From positions 1,635,129-1,699,128 of the forward strand of contig QEOQ01000508.1 of the NCBI GenBank assembly GCA_010279815.1: a stretch of 64,000 nucleotides of DNA. Direction: 5' to 3'. The notes beneath the pieces were generated by a model. It ran no database searches, was not told the origin of the DNA, and worked only from the letters and a program-made list of their open reading frames with translations. This stretch comes from Brachionus plicatilis (Eukaryota > Rotifera > Eurotatoria > Ploima > Brachionidae). This document shows positions 47,193 to 60,155 of this stretch, in pieces. Position numbers and translations under genes: made by a program. Positions within the stretch are counted from its first letter, which is position 1. The number at the start of each line of letters is the position of its first letter.

Positions 47193-47866
47193 CTCGAGTC
47201 AAACTCTTTCAAGATCGACTTTAAGAAAATATCTTGAAAAGTTTGAATTTAGATTGCAGTACAGCATTTTTATATAAATAGTAAACTGGTTGAATTTTAG
47301 ACTTGATATGATCTAGCGTCAAAATTTTATTCACTTTTTTTAAATTTAATTTTAGAATTTTCTTTACATTTTAAAAATTTTGACTTGAAAATATATTTAA
47401 ATGTTATAAATTTGAAAAATGAATTTAAAAATGCAAGTTTTAATTTATTCATCAATGATAAATAGCAAATTGACATTTAAATCGAATAAAATAATTCTCT
47501 TCATTTGTTGTGATATTTTTTTTCATTTAAAAATAACTAATGAATAATTTGTGGGAAAATTTCTGTATGATGACAACTAATATTTTTAGAAATAGCATAA
47601 TTTCTCAAAAAATTAGGCAATGTATCTAGGCAACAAAATTATTACTAATTAAGGTCAAACTAGAACATTAATTTGGTTTTAAATGAAACATCGAGAGAGA
47701 ATTCTAAAATATCTTTTAAATAAATTAAAGAAGAAAACCAATAATAATTTAAATCTAGGAATAAGTAATTTTTTTGAAAGACCCCAAAAGATTTGTTGTG
47801 ACTTATTATTTTTGAACACAATCTTTATTTTCTTGATAAATAAAATTAGTAAACTTTAATAGTTAT

Positions 47867-47965
47867 TTGAAAAAAGAACTATAATTTTAATTCTTTTTTT
47901 TGAAAAAAGAACTATAATTTTAATTCTTTTTTTTGAAAAAAGAACTATAATTTTAATTCTTTTTT
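47867..47965. repeat. 33-bp minisatellite, three copies
   Basis: Three head-to-tail copies of a 33-bp unit containing GAACTATAATTTTAATTC, essentially identical, starting at 47867, 47900 and 47933. Confidence 0.9.
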
Positions 47966-48376
47966 AAAAACAAAATTACAGAAATATTAATAATTAAAAT
48001 TTCTGTAAATATGGTTTACGACTTGGGACACTAAACGAATCAGTAAAGAAATATAACCTGGAATTAATTTAAAAAAAATTATACGACAGACTCTCTACAA
48101 AATTATTTAACCACTTAAACTTTTTCTTAATTTAATTTCAAATAATTTTTGAATTGTTGAATAATTGTATTTAATAAAATATTGTCCATACCTCAAAAAT
48201 ATTTTGAAAAAAAAATTAAAAAATAATTAATTGCTTTATTTTATTTTTAATTAACATTTATATTAATTTTGAGCTGACAATCATTCTGTAAAATGAGATT
48301 ATTTAAAATTTAGTGATTCGAAATTTGATACTGAATAAGTTTTATGTTGTTTTCTTTATTTAATTGTCTAAAATTC

Positions 48377-48892
48377 GGCATGTTGAAGTTTATGATCAAA
48401 ACTTTATATCAAATTGCTCATTTTATATTAAATAATAAATTTCCTGAAGATTTAGGTAGAATTTTATGAAATTCTTGAATGTAACATTGATTAGCATAGT
48501 TTGTTAAATTAAAATTTAAAAAAAAAAAAATTTTTAAATTAATAGTATATTCAAAATTAACTAAAATGATCGATTATTTTTGATTTTTTAGTAAAGTTAA
48601 TAATGCAAATAAATAAATTTTTTTCTTAACATAAAATATTATTTTGTTTTTTAATCTTATTATCTTTGCGAAGTTAATACTTTTGTCTTTCGGATTTTGT
48701 ATTCTTTTTAATTCTAAAAAACGATTATTAATCCATTTATTTTATGATCAACTTAAAATAATTTTTTGAGACTGTAGCATAATATGTTAAATCATTATCA
48801 ATAAAAAAAAAATCATTTCGTTAATTTAAGAAATTATTATGCTTACTTTTTAATTGAGCATTTGATCATTTGATCATAAACTTCAACATGCC
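48377..48892. mobile_element. 516-bp MITE with 8-bp TSD
   Basis: Terminal inverted repeats GGCATGTTGAAGTTTATGAT at the left and the reverse complement at the right, flanked by perfect 8-bp target duplications TAAAATTC at 48369-48376 and 48893-48900. The interior is AT-rich without coding capacity. The 8-bp duplication points to hAT-type mobilisation. Confidence 0.82.
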
Positions 48893-49022
48893 TAAAATTC
48901 ATATGAAAATTGATTGAATTGTTTTTTAGCATTTTTATAAGCTAATTCTAATCGTAATTCCAAAAAAATATTTTACTTGTATTAAAGTCCGAAGTCAAAA
49001 GTCAAGTGCAAGTCATGACTTT

Positions 49023-49186
49023 TACCGTATTCCCTCCTTCGATTATGCTGCACCAAAAATTAAGCTACCAGCTTTTGGGGCATGCACAAAAGTTCATCTC
49101 ACCCATGCTAAAATATTATTAATTTGATGTTTTAATCTGCATGTCTTGGCTTGAAGTGAAGCATAATCGAACAAGGGAATACGGTA
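49023..49186. mobile_element. 164-bp MITE, TACCGTATTCCC family
   Basis: Starts TACCGTATTCCCTCCTTCGA and ends with the inverted form (ATAATCGAACAAGGGAATAC then GGTA), arms of about 30 bp. The interior is less AT-rich than its surroundings. Related ends occur near 38700 and 61640. It sits among AAGTCAAGTC-type repeats (48985-49020 and about 49508) that resemble the hAT-like MITEs at 2.2-3.0 kb, so it may have landed in an older element. Target duplication unclear. Confidence 0.7.
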
Positions 49187-50168
49187 CTTGTTTCAAAAAT
49201 TTAAATAATTTAAGTGAATATTTTGACTTATTTTACAAATAGAATTAAAAAATACAGAACATCAAAAGTCATAAATTTATTCTTGTATTTGATATTTTCT
49301 ATAAAATTACTAGTCTTAATTTATTTTTCAATGTAGAAATTGAAAAATGATTTTTTAAACAATGAATATTATCTGTAAATTGAAGTTTAAGATCAAAATC
49401 AAAATAAAAATGTAATTTTTTTAAATAAAAGAGAAAATTAATTATTATCCTAATTTAATTTTTTTTCCAATAATAATTTTTAAAAATTTATTTTTTTAAA
49501 TTTTTGAAACAAGTCAAGACTTGTCATTTTTTCTAATTTTCAAAGTCTACTTTTTTTTCTGATTTTTAACATTTCTGATTATTCTGTTGACTTTTTATGT
49601 ATATTTAGCATATTTAAAGCATATAAAGCATATTAAAAAGAATTTTGGAACATGTTTTAGAGAATGTATTTTTTTTAAAGCATATTTTGACAGTCTCTGG
49701 TGAACATATAATTTTTTTGGCGATAAATTTTGATCACAATGATTTAAATAAATATTTTTGTGATCAAAATGAATACATTCTGAACATGAGGCCTATGATT
49801 AAATTTTTTAGTGAACTTGATCACAAAGTCGACATAACCCAAATTAAAATTAAAACTTAATTTAATTTTTTTGTAAAGCAGTCTATCAAGTCACTTTAAA
49901 AAATCAGCATCATATTTTTGCCAAAATGCACTTGAATAAAAACAAAAACAAAAAAAAAGTGACTACTAAAATATTTATTACTAAAAGTTGTACCTTTCGC
50001 CAAGGTTCCTATTCTGGAAATCAAAAAATTTAATTAAATAAAAAATAAATAATTTCACTGACTAGAAATTAACATCCTTCACTCAGTAATCTATTCTAAA
50101 TTTTTTAAGAGAATAAACTCTATCAAATAAAATCTAGTCTAATATGCAGCTTGTTGAGCCGGTCCAAA
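49187..50168. other. AT-rich spacer
   Basis: No firm gene. A plus-strand open stretch at about 49680-49860 (INFDHNDLNKYFCDQNEYIL, then NMRPMIKFFSELDHKVDITQ) has mildly protein-like composition and a possible acceptor before it, but no ATG and no recognised family. Confidence 0.35.
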
Positions 50169-53100
50169 TTAGAATGCAGAAAATTGATAGTATTCAATGT
50201 ATTTTTTGTCTCTGATGAAAAAAAATTTTCCATCCAATGTCATCTTAAATCCGCTACAATTCCTCAAGTCTATGTCTCTTTCCAGAAGTAAATCGGCTTG
50301 ATTAGATTTGCTGTTAGGCTTGTCATAAATTCTTAGAATTGAAAAAACCGGATCAACAACAACGCTTCTTGACAAAGCGTCAATGAAAAAAATTTCAAAT
50401 CTACAATTTAGATAGAATTCATGCAATAGATCGCCACTTGAAAGCGACACCACTCGCACCCAGTAATCTCCCTCTTCATCCGCGGTTCTTTTTCTCAAAT
50501 ACATCCTGTCATACTTGACTGCTTCCAGAACGAAATCTCTAAAAAAATAGGCTCTGTCCGCATACAAATTTTGTCCAATGGTCATTATTTTGACCAAGTC
50601 CCATGTATACACCGACACTGTGTTGGTTTTTTCACACTGAACAAAAATATTATTTTCATTAGTGACACAATTTTGAATTTTAGTCTCAATCACAATTTCT
50701 TCCTTTAAATTTAAATTAAAGTCATAGACGCTCAGCGTGAACGCTTGACTTATTTCTCGTCTGTCATTGCGCCACAAGCATCTCCGATGCTGCACTAGAA
50801 TTGAGTCTCTTAGGTTATGGGATACAAAATCCACTGTTGAGTCAAAACGAATGTCAACAATGTCATTTGACTGATCATCTATCATTTTTAAACATTGTCC
50901 AATAACTACCAAAAATCTGTCTTGTATGGACAAAGCAAAGTCGATAATTTTGTCCTGGTACTGCAGAGTCATTTCGATCTGAGAGTTAGCTATTCGGTCT
51001 ATGTCAGTTATGTCATTCATGTGCGACAAATCCTCATAGTTGAAGCGTCCGAGAAAATTCTGGTCCAACTGTTTAGATGGTTCTTCGTAGGTGATAAAAT
51101 TTTTGCCAAATATCAACGCGTTCAAAATTTGTGTGTTGTTTTTAAGCTTGTATTCTTGAAGTTTGGCCTGTTCCATCATGCTTTTGACACTTTCTTCGTC
51201 AATGCGACAATTGTTCAAATATTTGTAATAGTACTCTACTTTACGCGTATTTTCGCTCAATAGTTTGAGAAAAATGTCCTTGCGCTCAATTCGGTCTAAG
51301 TTTTCCAGACAGTTTTTTTCGTAGATGGTCAACTCATTTAGAAGCCTGTCGCGGTAGACATTTAATTTTTCAATCAAATTTTCTGTATTTAAATCGATTT
51401 GATTTCGAATTCGATCACAATAGCTTCTGATTTTTTCTTCGGGATAATTCAATCTTGTCTGAATTTCTTGTAAATCTTTTTCTATTTCTGTCAGCAAATT
51501 GTCGAACTTTTCGTAAGATTCACAGCTAAATAGTTTTTTAAAAATTAAAATTTTTATTTATAAGTGTGAGGATTAAAAACTAATAAAAAAAGTGAAATTA
51601 AAAAAAACCCTCAAAATAAAATTAAAATTTTTTTTTTTAAATTGTAAAATATTCTCTAATGCGTTTAAACTTTTTTAATTGATTTTATTCTAATTTATAT
51701 TTTGGCAACTCTTTTTGAATAAAAATTTAGATTTTAGGACTAGAAGAAGAAAAAAAATACCTTTAGACTTTCAAGAGCCAGTAATTAATGATATTCGACG
51801 GCTACAACGGCGTAGAACTCAAAATTCAGTGTAAATAAAAAAAAAATATTTAAATAACTGACATTAATTTTTTGCGAAAATAATTTTGATTCCAAAAATT
51901 ATTTTATGCTCTCTATTTTGTCTATTTTGATCGTTTTAGATAAATAGTTTTCTTTTTATGCGTGAATCACGTTTTTATGCATTTTAAACTCTTTTTTTGG
52001 TTTTAAACCTCAACCTTAATTAACAGCTTGAATTTAAAAAGATTTTAAAAAAATTTAAATAATTAATTTAATTTTTTTTATATTTTCAGTCATTCTTTTT
52101 ATGGCAATTGTTTGGTGCGAAAACGGTAAAAGATACAGTTTAGAGAGTCGCAAAATTTTAATATATAATGAAAATTTATTTCGTTTTTATTCTGTAGGAT
52201 CATTTGTTACCTAAAAATAGAATTAAAATTAATTAACTTTTCTTCATGAACTAAAAAATCTAAGACTCATACATTTTTATTAAAAATAAATTAAAAATAA
52301 TAATATGTTCTTTGTACTCAACAGGATTAAAGAGATGGCGTTCGTCTCCTTTTTGATACTCATTTTTATTTAAAGATGAATAGCACGATTTTTTTATAAA
52401 TTTTCTTGGAATTTTTAAATTCAATTCGATTTTAAAAAATGGTTTAAGCAAAATGATTTTTTTTATTGGATATTTTGAAAATCTTAATTTTAACAGCAGC
52501 AGTGCTTGATTTGATAAAAAAATGCTCTTATATTACTTTATGATTTTTTTGATTGATTTTTTCTTAAAATAGCATGTTTTTACCAAATTTTTATTCATTT
52601 GAGTTAAAATTTCAAAAATATTTAAATTTTTTATTTTTGAGAATACGGTTTCTTTTAAAGGCGAGTGAACTATTTGGTAAAATAATGAAATTTGGCATTA
52701 GATGAGTAATAATTTCATATGAGAGACTTTAGAACTCGAAAATTGAAGGGACAATAAATAATGTGACGAAAATAGCAAATATTAAAAAACTCTAATGAGC
52801 AGCAATTCTTCCACAATTTAACCAAATATGATTTGTATAGTTATGTGAGAATTTAGACTTAAACAGAAAAATAATACTTCTAGTTTGGTGTTTATTTGAT
52901 TATATTTAAGATCTCAATAAATTTTTTTCAACAATTCAAACAGTTTTTAAAGATCAAAATAAAAATTTCGATTGTTTCTATTATATAAAAGGAAACTAAC
53001 AATCGATTTTTTAATGCAATATTTTTTTAAATTTTTAAATTTTTAAGCTGAATTCTAATAAGATTTAGCTTATATTTTGAAAGAATAGTTTTTTAAAAAA

Positions 53101-55877
53101 TAAATCTAATTTTTTTTAATCTATATATTCCTTAAAGATCTTACCATAATGGTGGGGCGGCGCTCCATTTTTTTAGAGAATTTACCCACTTGCCCCACCT
53201 CTGGCTACCTCAGTAGAAAAAAATTTTTTCAATTATTAATAGTGAAGTTTTTGTCCACAATTTCAAAAATTCCTCTGTTTACAGCAAGAATAATTCTTAT
53301 CGTTAAATTGACATTAAATATCCTTTAAACTTTATCCTATTGTAACAAAGTTAACCAAAATAGAATTTTTGAAGAAATTATGCCGAGCAAGGTAAAATTT
53401 AAATTTTTTTTTTCAAATAATACAGGATAAAGCAATTCATTAAAAATTGTCACAATCATTAAAATTTAAAGGATTATTGAATTTTTTTTTTATCTGAATC
53501 TGAAAAAAAAGTTTATTTAAAACAAAATTGACGGTAAAACTTCAGGGTTCACCCGAATGACATGATCCTTTGGATAGCATTCATATAGATTTGATTGTAT
53601 TTTGATATGTAAATTTTGAATCTAGATTTGGAGTATGAATTTGATTACTAAGATTCTACAGATTTTAAGATTTTATAGATTTATCTCAAATGATTCATTT
53701 TAGTTAAATAAAGGGCAATTTATTTTTATTATAATTTTATTAAAGATTAACGAAGAGAAACTAGAAATTTTAAAATGCTTAAAAAATAAGAAATGAAGAG
53801 GAAATTTAAGCTGCTGATTAAATTTGAAAAAAAACTGATCAGAATGTGTAAAATATTGAGAATCTTAATATCTTTAAAAAAAATGACGACAATATTTAGT
53901 CAATTTACTAATTGAATTTTCGTAAAATAATTTAAAGTTTTGCTTTTTTTGAAAATTAATTTTTTTTTAATTTTCATATATTTAACTATTATCTTTAAAT
54001 ATTCGAATTATGATAATTATAACTAATTCTTTTATTTTTTTTTAAATTAGAAAACTTTACTTTGTTAAAATATTCTTTCTTTTTTTGAAAAGGCTACAGC
54101 GAATGTAAAATTTAAAATATTCCTCATAATCTAAATCTTTGGAATCAAATAAGCATTTTAACACGGAAAAATTAATGCATAATCTTAGCTACATTATTGA
54201 ATTACACCAACTGTTTAGCATCACTGAGGTTCGATTTTTTTGAAGTCATTTTATTAGCTTTCAAACATTAAATTTTTGTCTATATAAACCTTATTGAATT
54301 AATTTTTGAATTTAACATAAAAAAGAAAATATTTTAAATACAAAAAATAAAAATTAAACAAAATTATAAATTAAAAGGCAATTGAATTGTTTTGAGCAAA
54401 ATATGTAAAATAATAAAATAAAAGCTTTTTGTTTCATTTTCACGTAATTTAAATTCCTAAAAATCTAATTTTATTGAATTTTAGAAAAAAAAAATTTTTT
54501 TAACATAAAACATTTAACCGACGATTTAAACTAAATTTGAATTTAATTTGAAACAAATATTTAGTAAGTAAAATTAATGAATTGAAAATAGTAATTATAT
54601 CTCCATGAATTTGGTTTTTTTTTAAATTCAAAATAATCAGAGAATAATAAATAAATCTAGTCTAACTTATCATTTGATTACAATCTTAAATTACTTTTAT
54701 ACTAAAATCTTGCAAAAACTTTAAAAAAAATTGAAATTTAAATTAAACTAAAATAATAATTAAAATTTTTTTTTCATTTTTCTGATAAATTTAAAAACTA
54801 AATAATAGGTTAATAAATTTTAGTATTTGTATAGTTGAGACCTCTCAAATAAATATTTGGACTAATTTAACTAAGTGACTTAATTTTTGAACAAATGGAA
54901 TAAATAGAATTTCATTTTTCAAAAAATTTGATTTATGATTATAATATTGTTAATTTTTATCGAAAAGATTTAGTTTAACATAATACAAGTTATTAGAGCT
55001 AAGAAAAAATTATTTTCAATATCAAATTTTTCTAATAAAAATATAAAATTCATCTTCATCAATCTAGCAAGAAGTTTTTACCCAGATAATCTTCAATTGC
55101 TAAATTTTTTGATTTATTAAAGAGAAGAAAAAATTTTAAAAAAATTGACGCTATCTTTTCTGATAATTAAACCAGCTGCAATAATAAATTCTATGAGCTG
55201 CAATTATAAAATTCAAAATTACGAAATTTCTTTTTTTTTTAAGTTAAATTAGTGGCATGTTAAATTGCTTGAAAATTTAAACTGCCTATATTAAATAAAT
55301 TCACTATGGGCAAATTTTTATTTTCATAAGGCCAAAAAAATTCAACACTTTGTTATTTTTTAAAATAAAAATTTTCGAACTTTATAATTAAACTGTTCGA
55401 TAAAATATTTTTAAGGCAAATAATCTAAGTCAATAAAAAAATTTTGTTTAAATATTTAATGCAAAATAATTTGAGTTTAAGTTCCCTAGGTAAATACTTT
55501 AAAAATAGAGTGACGTCAAAAATATAATAATAAACTTGATCACTAATACTTGAATCTTATGTTCAGAAGATGATGCATATGCTTTTCATCAGATGTTTGA
55601 ATTTTAAAATTTAATCAACTTACCGGTACACTTTTTCTGGCTTAAGTTTAAGAGTGTTAACGATGAACTCATTAATTATGAATCCTTCGTCGGGAACCGG
55701 ATGACTTTTGCAGCAAAATGGACATTTGATTAAATTTAAAAGATTGCAGTTGCTTAATTGATCAACACAATTTTGGCACATGCTTTTACCACATGGTAAT
55801 ATGCGTGGCGAAACGTATTTGTGCAAACATTTTGGACACTTGAGCTGACTCTCTAATTTGTCTATTTCGTAGAACAT
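50169..55877 (-). CDS. RING-type finger protein with coiled coil and propeller-like C-terminus
   Basis: Two coding exons, 55877-55624 and 51525-50169, join in phase over a 4.1-kb intron (donor GTAAGT, acceptor TTTAG) into a 536-residue protein. Exon 1 is a RING-like domain: LKCPKCLHKYVSPRILPCGK, SMCQNC and IKCPFCCKSH; the position usually held by His in PCGH is Lys here. The junction reads EKVYR-CESYEKFDNLLTEIE. Residues about 85-200 form a coiled coil (RSYCDRIRNQIDLNTENLIE, then KLNVYRDRLLNELTIYEKNC). The C-terminal half (from about 260) repeats short beta-strand-like segments (FALSIQDRFLVVIGQCLKMI; FTLSVYDFNLNLKEEIVIET; FKMTLDGKFFFIRDKKYIEY) that could fold as a beta-propeller. By analogy with TRIM-like proteins it may be a ubiquitin ligase or a signalling scaffold; no B-box is visible. 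A 5' non-coding exon ending near 55958 (donor GTAAAT) is likely, with an acceptor at 55889 ahead of the ATG. Confidence 0.82.
51738..51834 (+). CDS. Candidate terminal exon inside the RING-gene intron
   Basis: After ATTTTAG (acceptor ending at 51737) an open frame in phase 2 reads LEEEKKIPLDFQEPVINDIR then RLQRRRTQNSV and TAA at 51832-51834, overlapped by AATAAA at 51834. Base composition is markedly less AT-rich than the surrounding intron, and the basic, Arg-rich sequence is not what random AT-rich DNA gives. It would be on the strand opposite to the RING gene. No upstream partner exon was identified. Confidence 0.3.
51841..55623. other. Large AT-rich intron of the RING gene
   Basis: Mostly featureless. 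A short less AT-rich patch at 53150-53215 contains GGTGGGGCGGCGCTCC and CTTGCCCCACCTC and may be a small element tip. No gene or TIR element recognised. Confidence 0.4.
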
Positions 55878-56289
55878 TTTTCATCTAAAAGTAAATTATT
55901 GAACCAATTTATTGAGACTTTATATTCAATAAACATTTGTTTCAATCGAAATTTACCTGTGTGTGTATGAAAATTAAAAATAATAAAATTTCTTTATCTA
56001 TTCTAATGAAAGAATGGATCCCTGTTGTTCCCAAAATGCCAAATAATTAGAATGGAAGTATTTGCTTTTAATTATGTGCCATGGAAGATTTTTTTCCACT
56101 TCGGGCCAAAAACAACAATAAGAAGAAAATATACCTAAATTTTATTTTAAATATATGAGATTATTTTTGAAGTTTTTTCATTTCAAGTAGTTGTTTTGTT
56201 GTTGTTCTTTTTTTGTTGGGAGTAAAAGTTTCTTTAATTAAAAAGCTTTGAAATAAATTCATAAAAATATGATTTGCAAAAATAAAACT

Positions 56290-56470
56290 AAAGATAGCTG
56301 CTGCTAATTTCAGAGCCTAGAACTCGAGATAAAACTTTACGTCAACGCAAAGTAGTGTTAATAAAACAGATGAAAGTAGACGCAAAGTAAAGCTGAGCCT
56401 GGAATACATTCCAGTGTCTGATCTTGAGAGAGTAAATCGCATTATGAACAGGATATTACATTACTCATTT
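56290..56470 (+). other. Less AT-rich block, possible exon or promoter
   Basis: About 180 bp of more balanced base composition, 350-500 bp upstream (in its own orientation) of the RING gene's first exon. One plus-strand frame is open from about 56336: TSTQSSVNKTDESRRKVKLS then LEYIPVSDLERVNRIMN, with donor-like GTAAAT after LER. It could be an exon of an unknown plus-strand gene, or part of the RING gene's regulatory region. Confidence 0.3.
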
Positions 56471-59400
56471 CTTAAATTACATACATTAAACAAAAACTAG
56501 AAACTAAATTTTGTTTTAAAGTTTTTAAAAATCTAAATTAAACAAAATCAAGTTTATGTTTTTTAAACAATATTTTAAATATCAGACTTGCATAAAGGTG
56601 TATTCGTAAATCTGAAGGTTAAATTGTTTTGTTAGGACCAAAAGCGATAAAATCAAGGCAGCGTTCAAGCGCCTGTTAATTCTTTGAAAAAAGTTTTAAA
56701 AAAATTGAAAGCAGCGCTTAGAGCTCCATCTAATTTAAAAAAAATTGTTTCCATGGCATAAATCTAGTAATGGCTGCTATCACAGACATTCTTTGTCATA
56801 TTTGACAAGGAGGTTGCTAAAACGCTTACAAAAATTATTCAAACTGATATTTAATCATCGCTTACTATATTATTATAAAAATGCTATTAAAAATAAGTTT
56901 TTTTGGTAGATATTTATTTTTGTTAAGTTAAAAATAATTTTTTTTTGTAGAAGCCATTTGAAGTCAAGATTAAAATCCTATTAAACTTGTAGAGAATTGC
57001 TTGTGAATAAAAAAATACGAATTCAAGAATTTTTATTATACCTTAGTAAACAATTCTAAATTAATTACCAAAATTATAGACTTTTTGTTCGTGTTAAATC
57101 AATATTTTCAATTAATTGATGAGCTATTCATTTAATTTTGCTGATAAAATCGATCCTAAAAGCTTGGAAAACATCGTTTAACAAAAAATTGAATTTATCT
57201 CAACTAAAATTTTTGAATGCGAAAGATAATGGAACTCTTAAATCGACCTTTTTACTAAAAATTTAATGCATTTTTTGTGCGATTTGTGACAAAAACTTGA
57301 CTTTATCAGCTATAAAAGTTAATTTAGTATTTAATAATATTTTTACAAGGATAAAATTTAAGGTTTAAATATTTATTTTCAGATGAAATTTTTTTAAAAT
57401 TTAAAAGGTATTTTAATTACAATTTTAAGGTTATAATAAAATAAAGGTGGCTTATTCTTTATTTAATTGAAATCGATTTAAGTTGATTTTTGAAAAACTC
57501 TAACAAGCTTACGAAAAACTAATATCCGAATGTTTGTTGTTTTTTGAAGATATTTTGAAAGGGTTTAGAAAAATAAAAAATACATGGTCTCTCATTTTTA
57601 CTTTGCAAAAAAAATATTGAATATTTGCAAGACTCCCTTAATACAAGGTAAATTTTTGTTTATATGAAAAATGAACTACATTTACGATTGACTAAAAAAA
57701 TGATTTAACTATTAATCTACATTTAAATTATTTTTACAATACTCTATTTTAATGTTAAATGTTGAGTTGGCAATATATGAATAAGATAAGCATAATTATA
57801 TTAATTTGAAAAAATGAGCAATTATTGTCTGAAGAATCGTTTAAAATTGATATAATTTTAGAAACACTTTTATCTACTAATATTTTTTAAATCCAAAATC
57901 ATAATTTTTACAATTTAGAAATTTCGATTTTTTTAGAATCAAAAATAGATATAAAATTTTAAAAAAAAATGATATCGAATTTTTTTAACCTTTTTTTTCT
58001 AAGTTAAAAGCATTGAAAAATTTACAGCTATTTTTCTTTATTTTTTTCAAAAATGTAAACCTTGATCTTCATTTTTGAAGATAAATTTTTTTTTTAAATT
58101 AAAAGTTAAAATTTTTCTTATTTTTTTAATCAAAACGACAAAATAAAAACACCTTGTATTCAATTTTCAAATAAACAATATTTTTGAAAAGTAGTTCATC
58201 TAATTATTTTTTTTAAATTAGAGTTTATTTAAATTATTTTTGTTTCATGATTTTCTAAGATTTCAAAAATTTTCATTTTTTGACAGCATTAATGGCATTG
58301 TTCTTGAAAAAAAAATTTATTTGAGTTTTTTTAAACATTTTTGAACACGCCATGCTTAATTTCTTCTTAATATAAACCTCATAATTCAGCAAGTTTTTTT
58401 CTTTTTAACTACTGTTTTTTGTTCATTTTAAAATAGTTTGAAATAGAAATGAAATAGTTTGTTTTATTAGGTTGCATCTAAAAAAACTTCTATTTGAAAA
58501 AAAATCAATTAATTTATTTTTACCTTTTCCAGAAATGAAAATTAATTAGATTAAAGCGGCTCTAATTTTACTTACTTTATTTTTAAATAAAGAAATTAAC
58601 AAAAAAATCTAATTAAGGTTTTAGTTTCCGAAGAATTTCGCTTTGTACTTGCTTGTTCACAAAAAGGAAAATTTAAAACAGCAGCTAAGCCAATTGAGGA
58701 AGTTTTTATTAAAAATTTTTATAAAAGAGTTATGTTCAAACTACTATAGATATCGATCATTTTAATGATATAAATTTAAAAAAAATATTAAAATGAAAAA
58801 AAGGTTTAGTTATAATAAAAATCATTTTGAAAATCAATCGGCTCAATATTGGAATCATCTATGAAATTATGTGGCTAATCAGTCGACAGTGAATGGTTTT
58901 AAAAACGATTTTGAGACATGTTAAAAAATAATTTTGAACATTTTTAAATGATTTAATCTGACTTTTTATAATACGACATCACTTAATTCCGCAGCTAAAT
59001 TAATTGCAGCTGATTTATAATTATTTTACTCGTAATGAGTTCTAGTTTTATCTTGAATTGAGTTTACCTAAGATCACGATGGGTAAAATGGTGAAACTGA
59101 CCTTGGAATTCAGTATTAATATTTACGATGTTTTTGGCAAGGAAAATTTTTTTTAAACAAGAAACGAAAAAATAATTATTAAGAATCCATTAAAATAAAT
59201 ATAAATCTTAATATTTTAAAGGACAGCGATTTTTTTTTCAATGGACTCAATCATAAAGAAAAAAAATTCGCACGGTTAATGAACTGATGGTAAATATTAA
59301 CTTGAAAACAAAAATTTGACACAATGATTAATTAATTGCTTATTTTTCTTTATTTCACTTATTATTCAAAATTAAAACTTATTTTTATTTTTTTTCAAAT

Positions 59401-60082
59401 TTTATTCTGAAATAGCTTTATCTCGGTAAGAAAACAAATAAAAATGATTTGAAAAATTCCTTAAAAAAATACAAAAATTTTCAAAGGTTAATATTAAAGG
59501 GAATATTTATATCTGAAAATTGATCGTTCAAAAATTTAAAACTTAATTAATAAAAAAACATTAGAAATTATTTAACAGGCATTGTCATTTTAGGATGTAA
59601 AATTTCTTTGATAATTCCGTAAAACCTTGCAGACTACCCCATGGAGTTTCGGTGTTAAATGGTTGAGTTAATAAGTTAATAAATATTTTTTAAATTTTTT
59701 TAAATTAATAAAATTTAACTCGGGATAATATAAAAAATATTGGAATTTAAATACTGTGATTTCTAAAATTATACAAAAAATAAAAATAAAGCACACTGAG
59801 ATAAAAGTTAAAATTATAAGGTTAGTTTTTAATTTTATTATAAGCCATTAGGTTAAATTGAAAATGAAATTAAAAAAGTTGGAGTTTTAACCGAGTCCTA
59901 GTTGTCTTAGGCTTATTTTTTATTTATACACCAGGACCTCGGGGCAATATGCAAGGGTTTATGGTAGGTTTTACCACTCCCCATAGTTTTTTATGATACT
60001 AAAAAGATAGGGGTAAGCTTTTCACTTAGGATAAAAATTTTGATACTAAACACAAATTCTCTAAATTTCTAATTACAAAATA

Positions 60083-60155
60083 TTCTTATATTTCAGGAGT
60101 TCAAAAAAATGTCTTATTAAAAATAACGTAAAAATCCGAATTTAGTGACATGTCA
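60083..60155. repeat. Direct repeat, copy 1 (partner at 62356)
   Basis: About 73 bp, beginning ATTCTTATATTTCAGGAGTT and containing ATAACGTAAAAATCCGAATT and TTAGTGACATGT, repeated at 62356-62429 with a few differences. Read on the minus strand it is a more decayed version of the coding remnant there. Confidence 0.7.

Noticed and set aside
49645..49860. 71-codon plus-strand frame
   Set aside because: Begins at TTG; only its second half looks mildly protein-like; no partner exons.
50895..51263. 122-codon plus-strand frame
   Set aside because: Antisense shadow of the RING-gene body exon.
57620..58200. Possible inverted repeat around ATACAAGGT / ACCTTGTAT
   Set aside because: Only about 10 bases match and the flanks do not extend the similarity.
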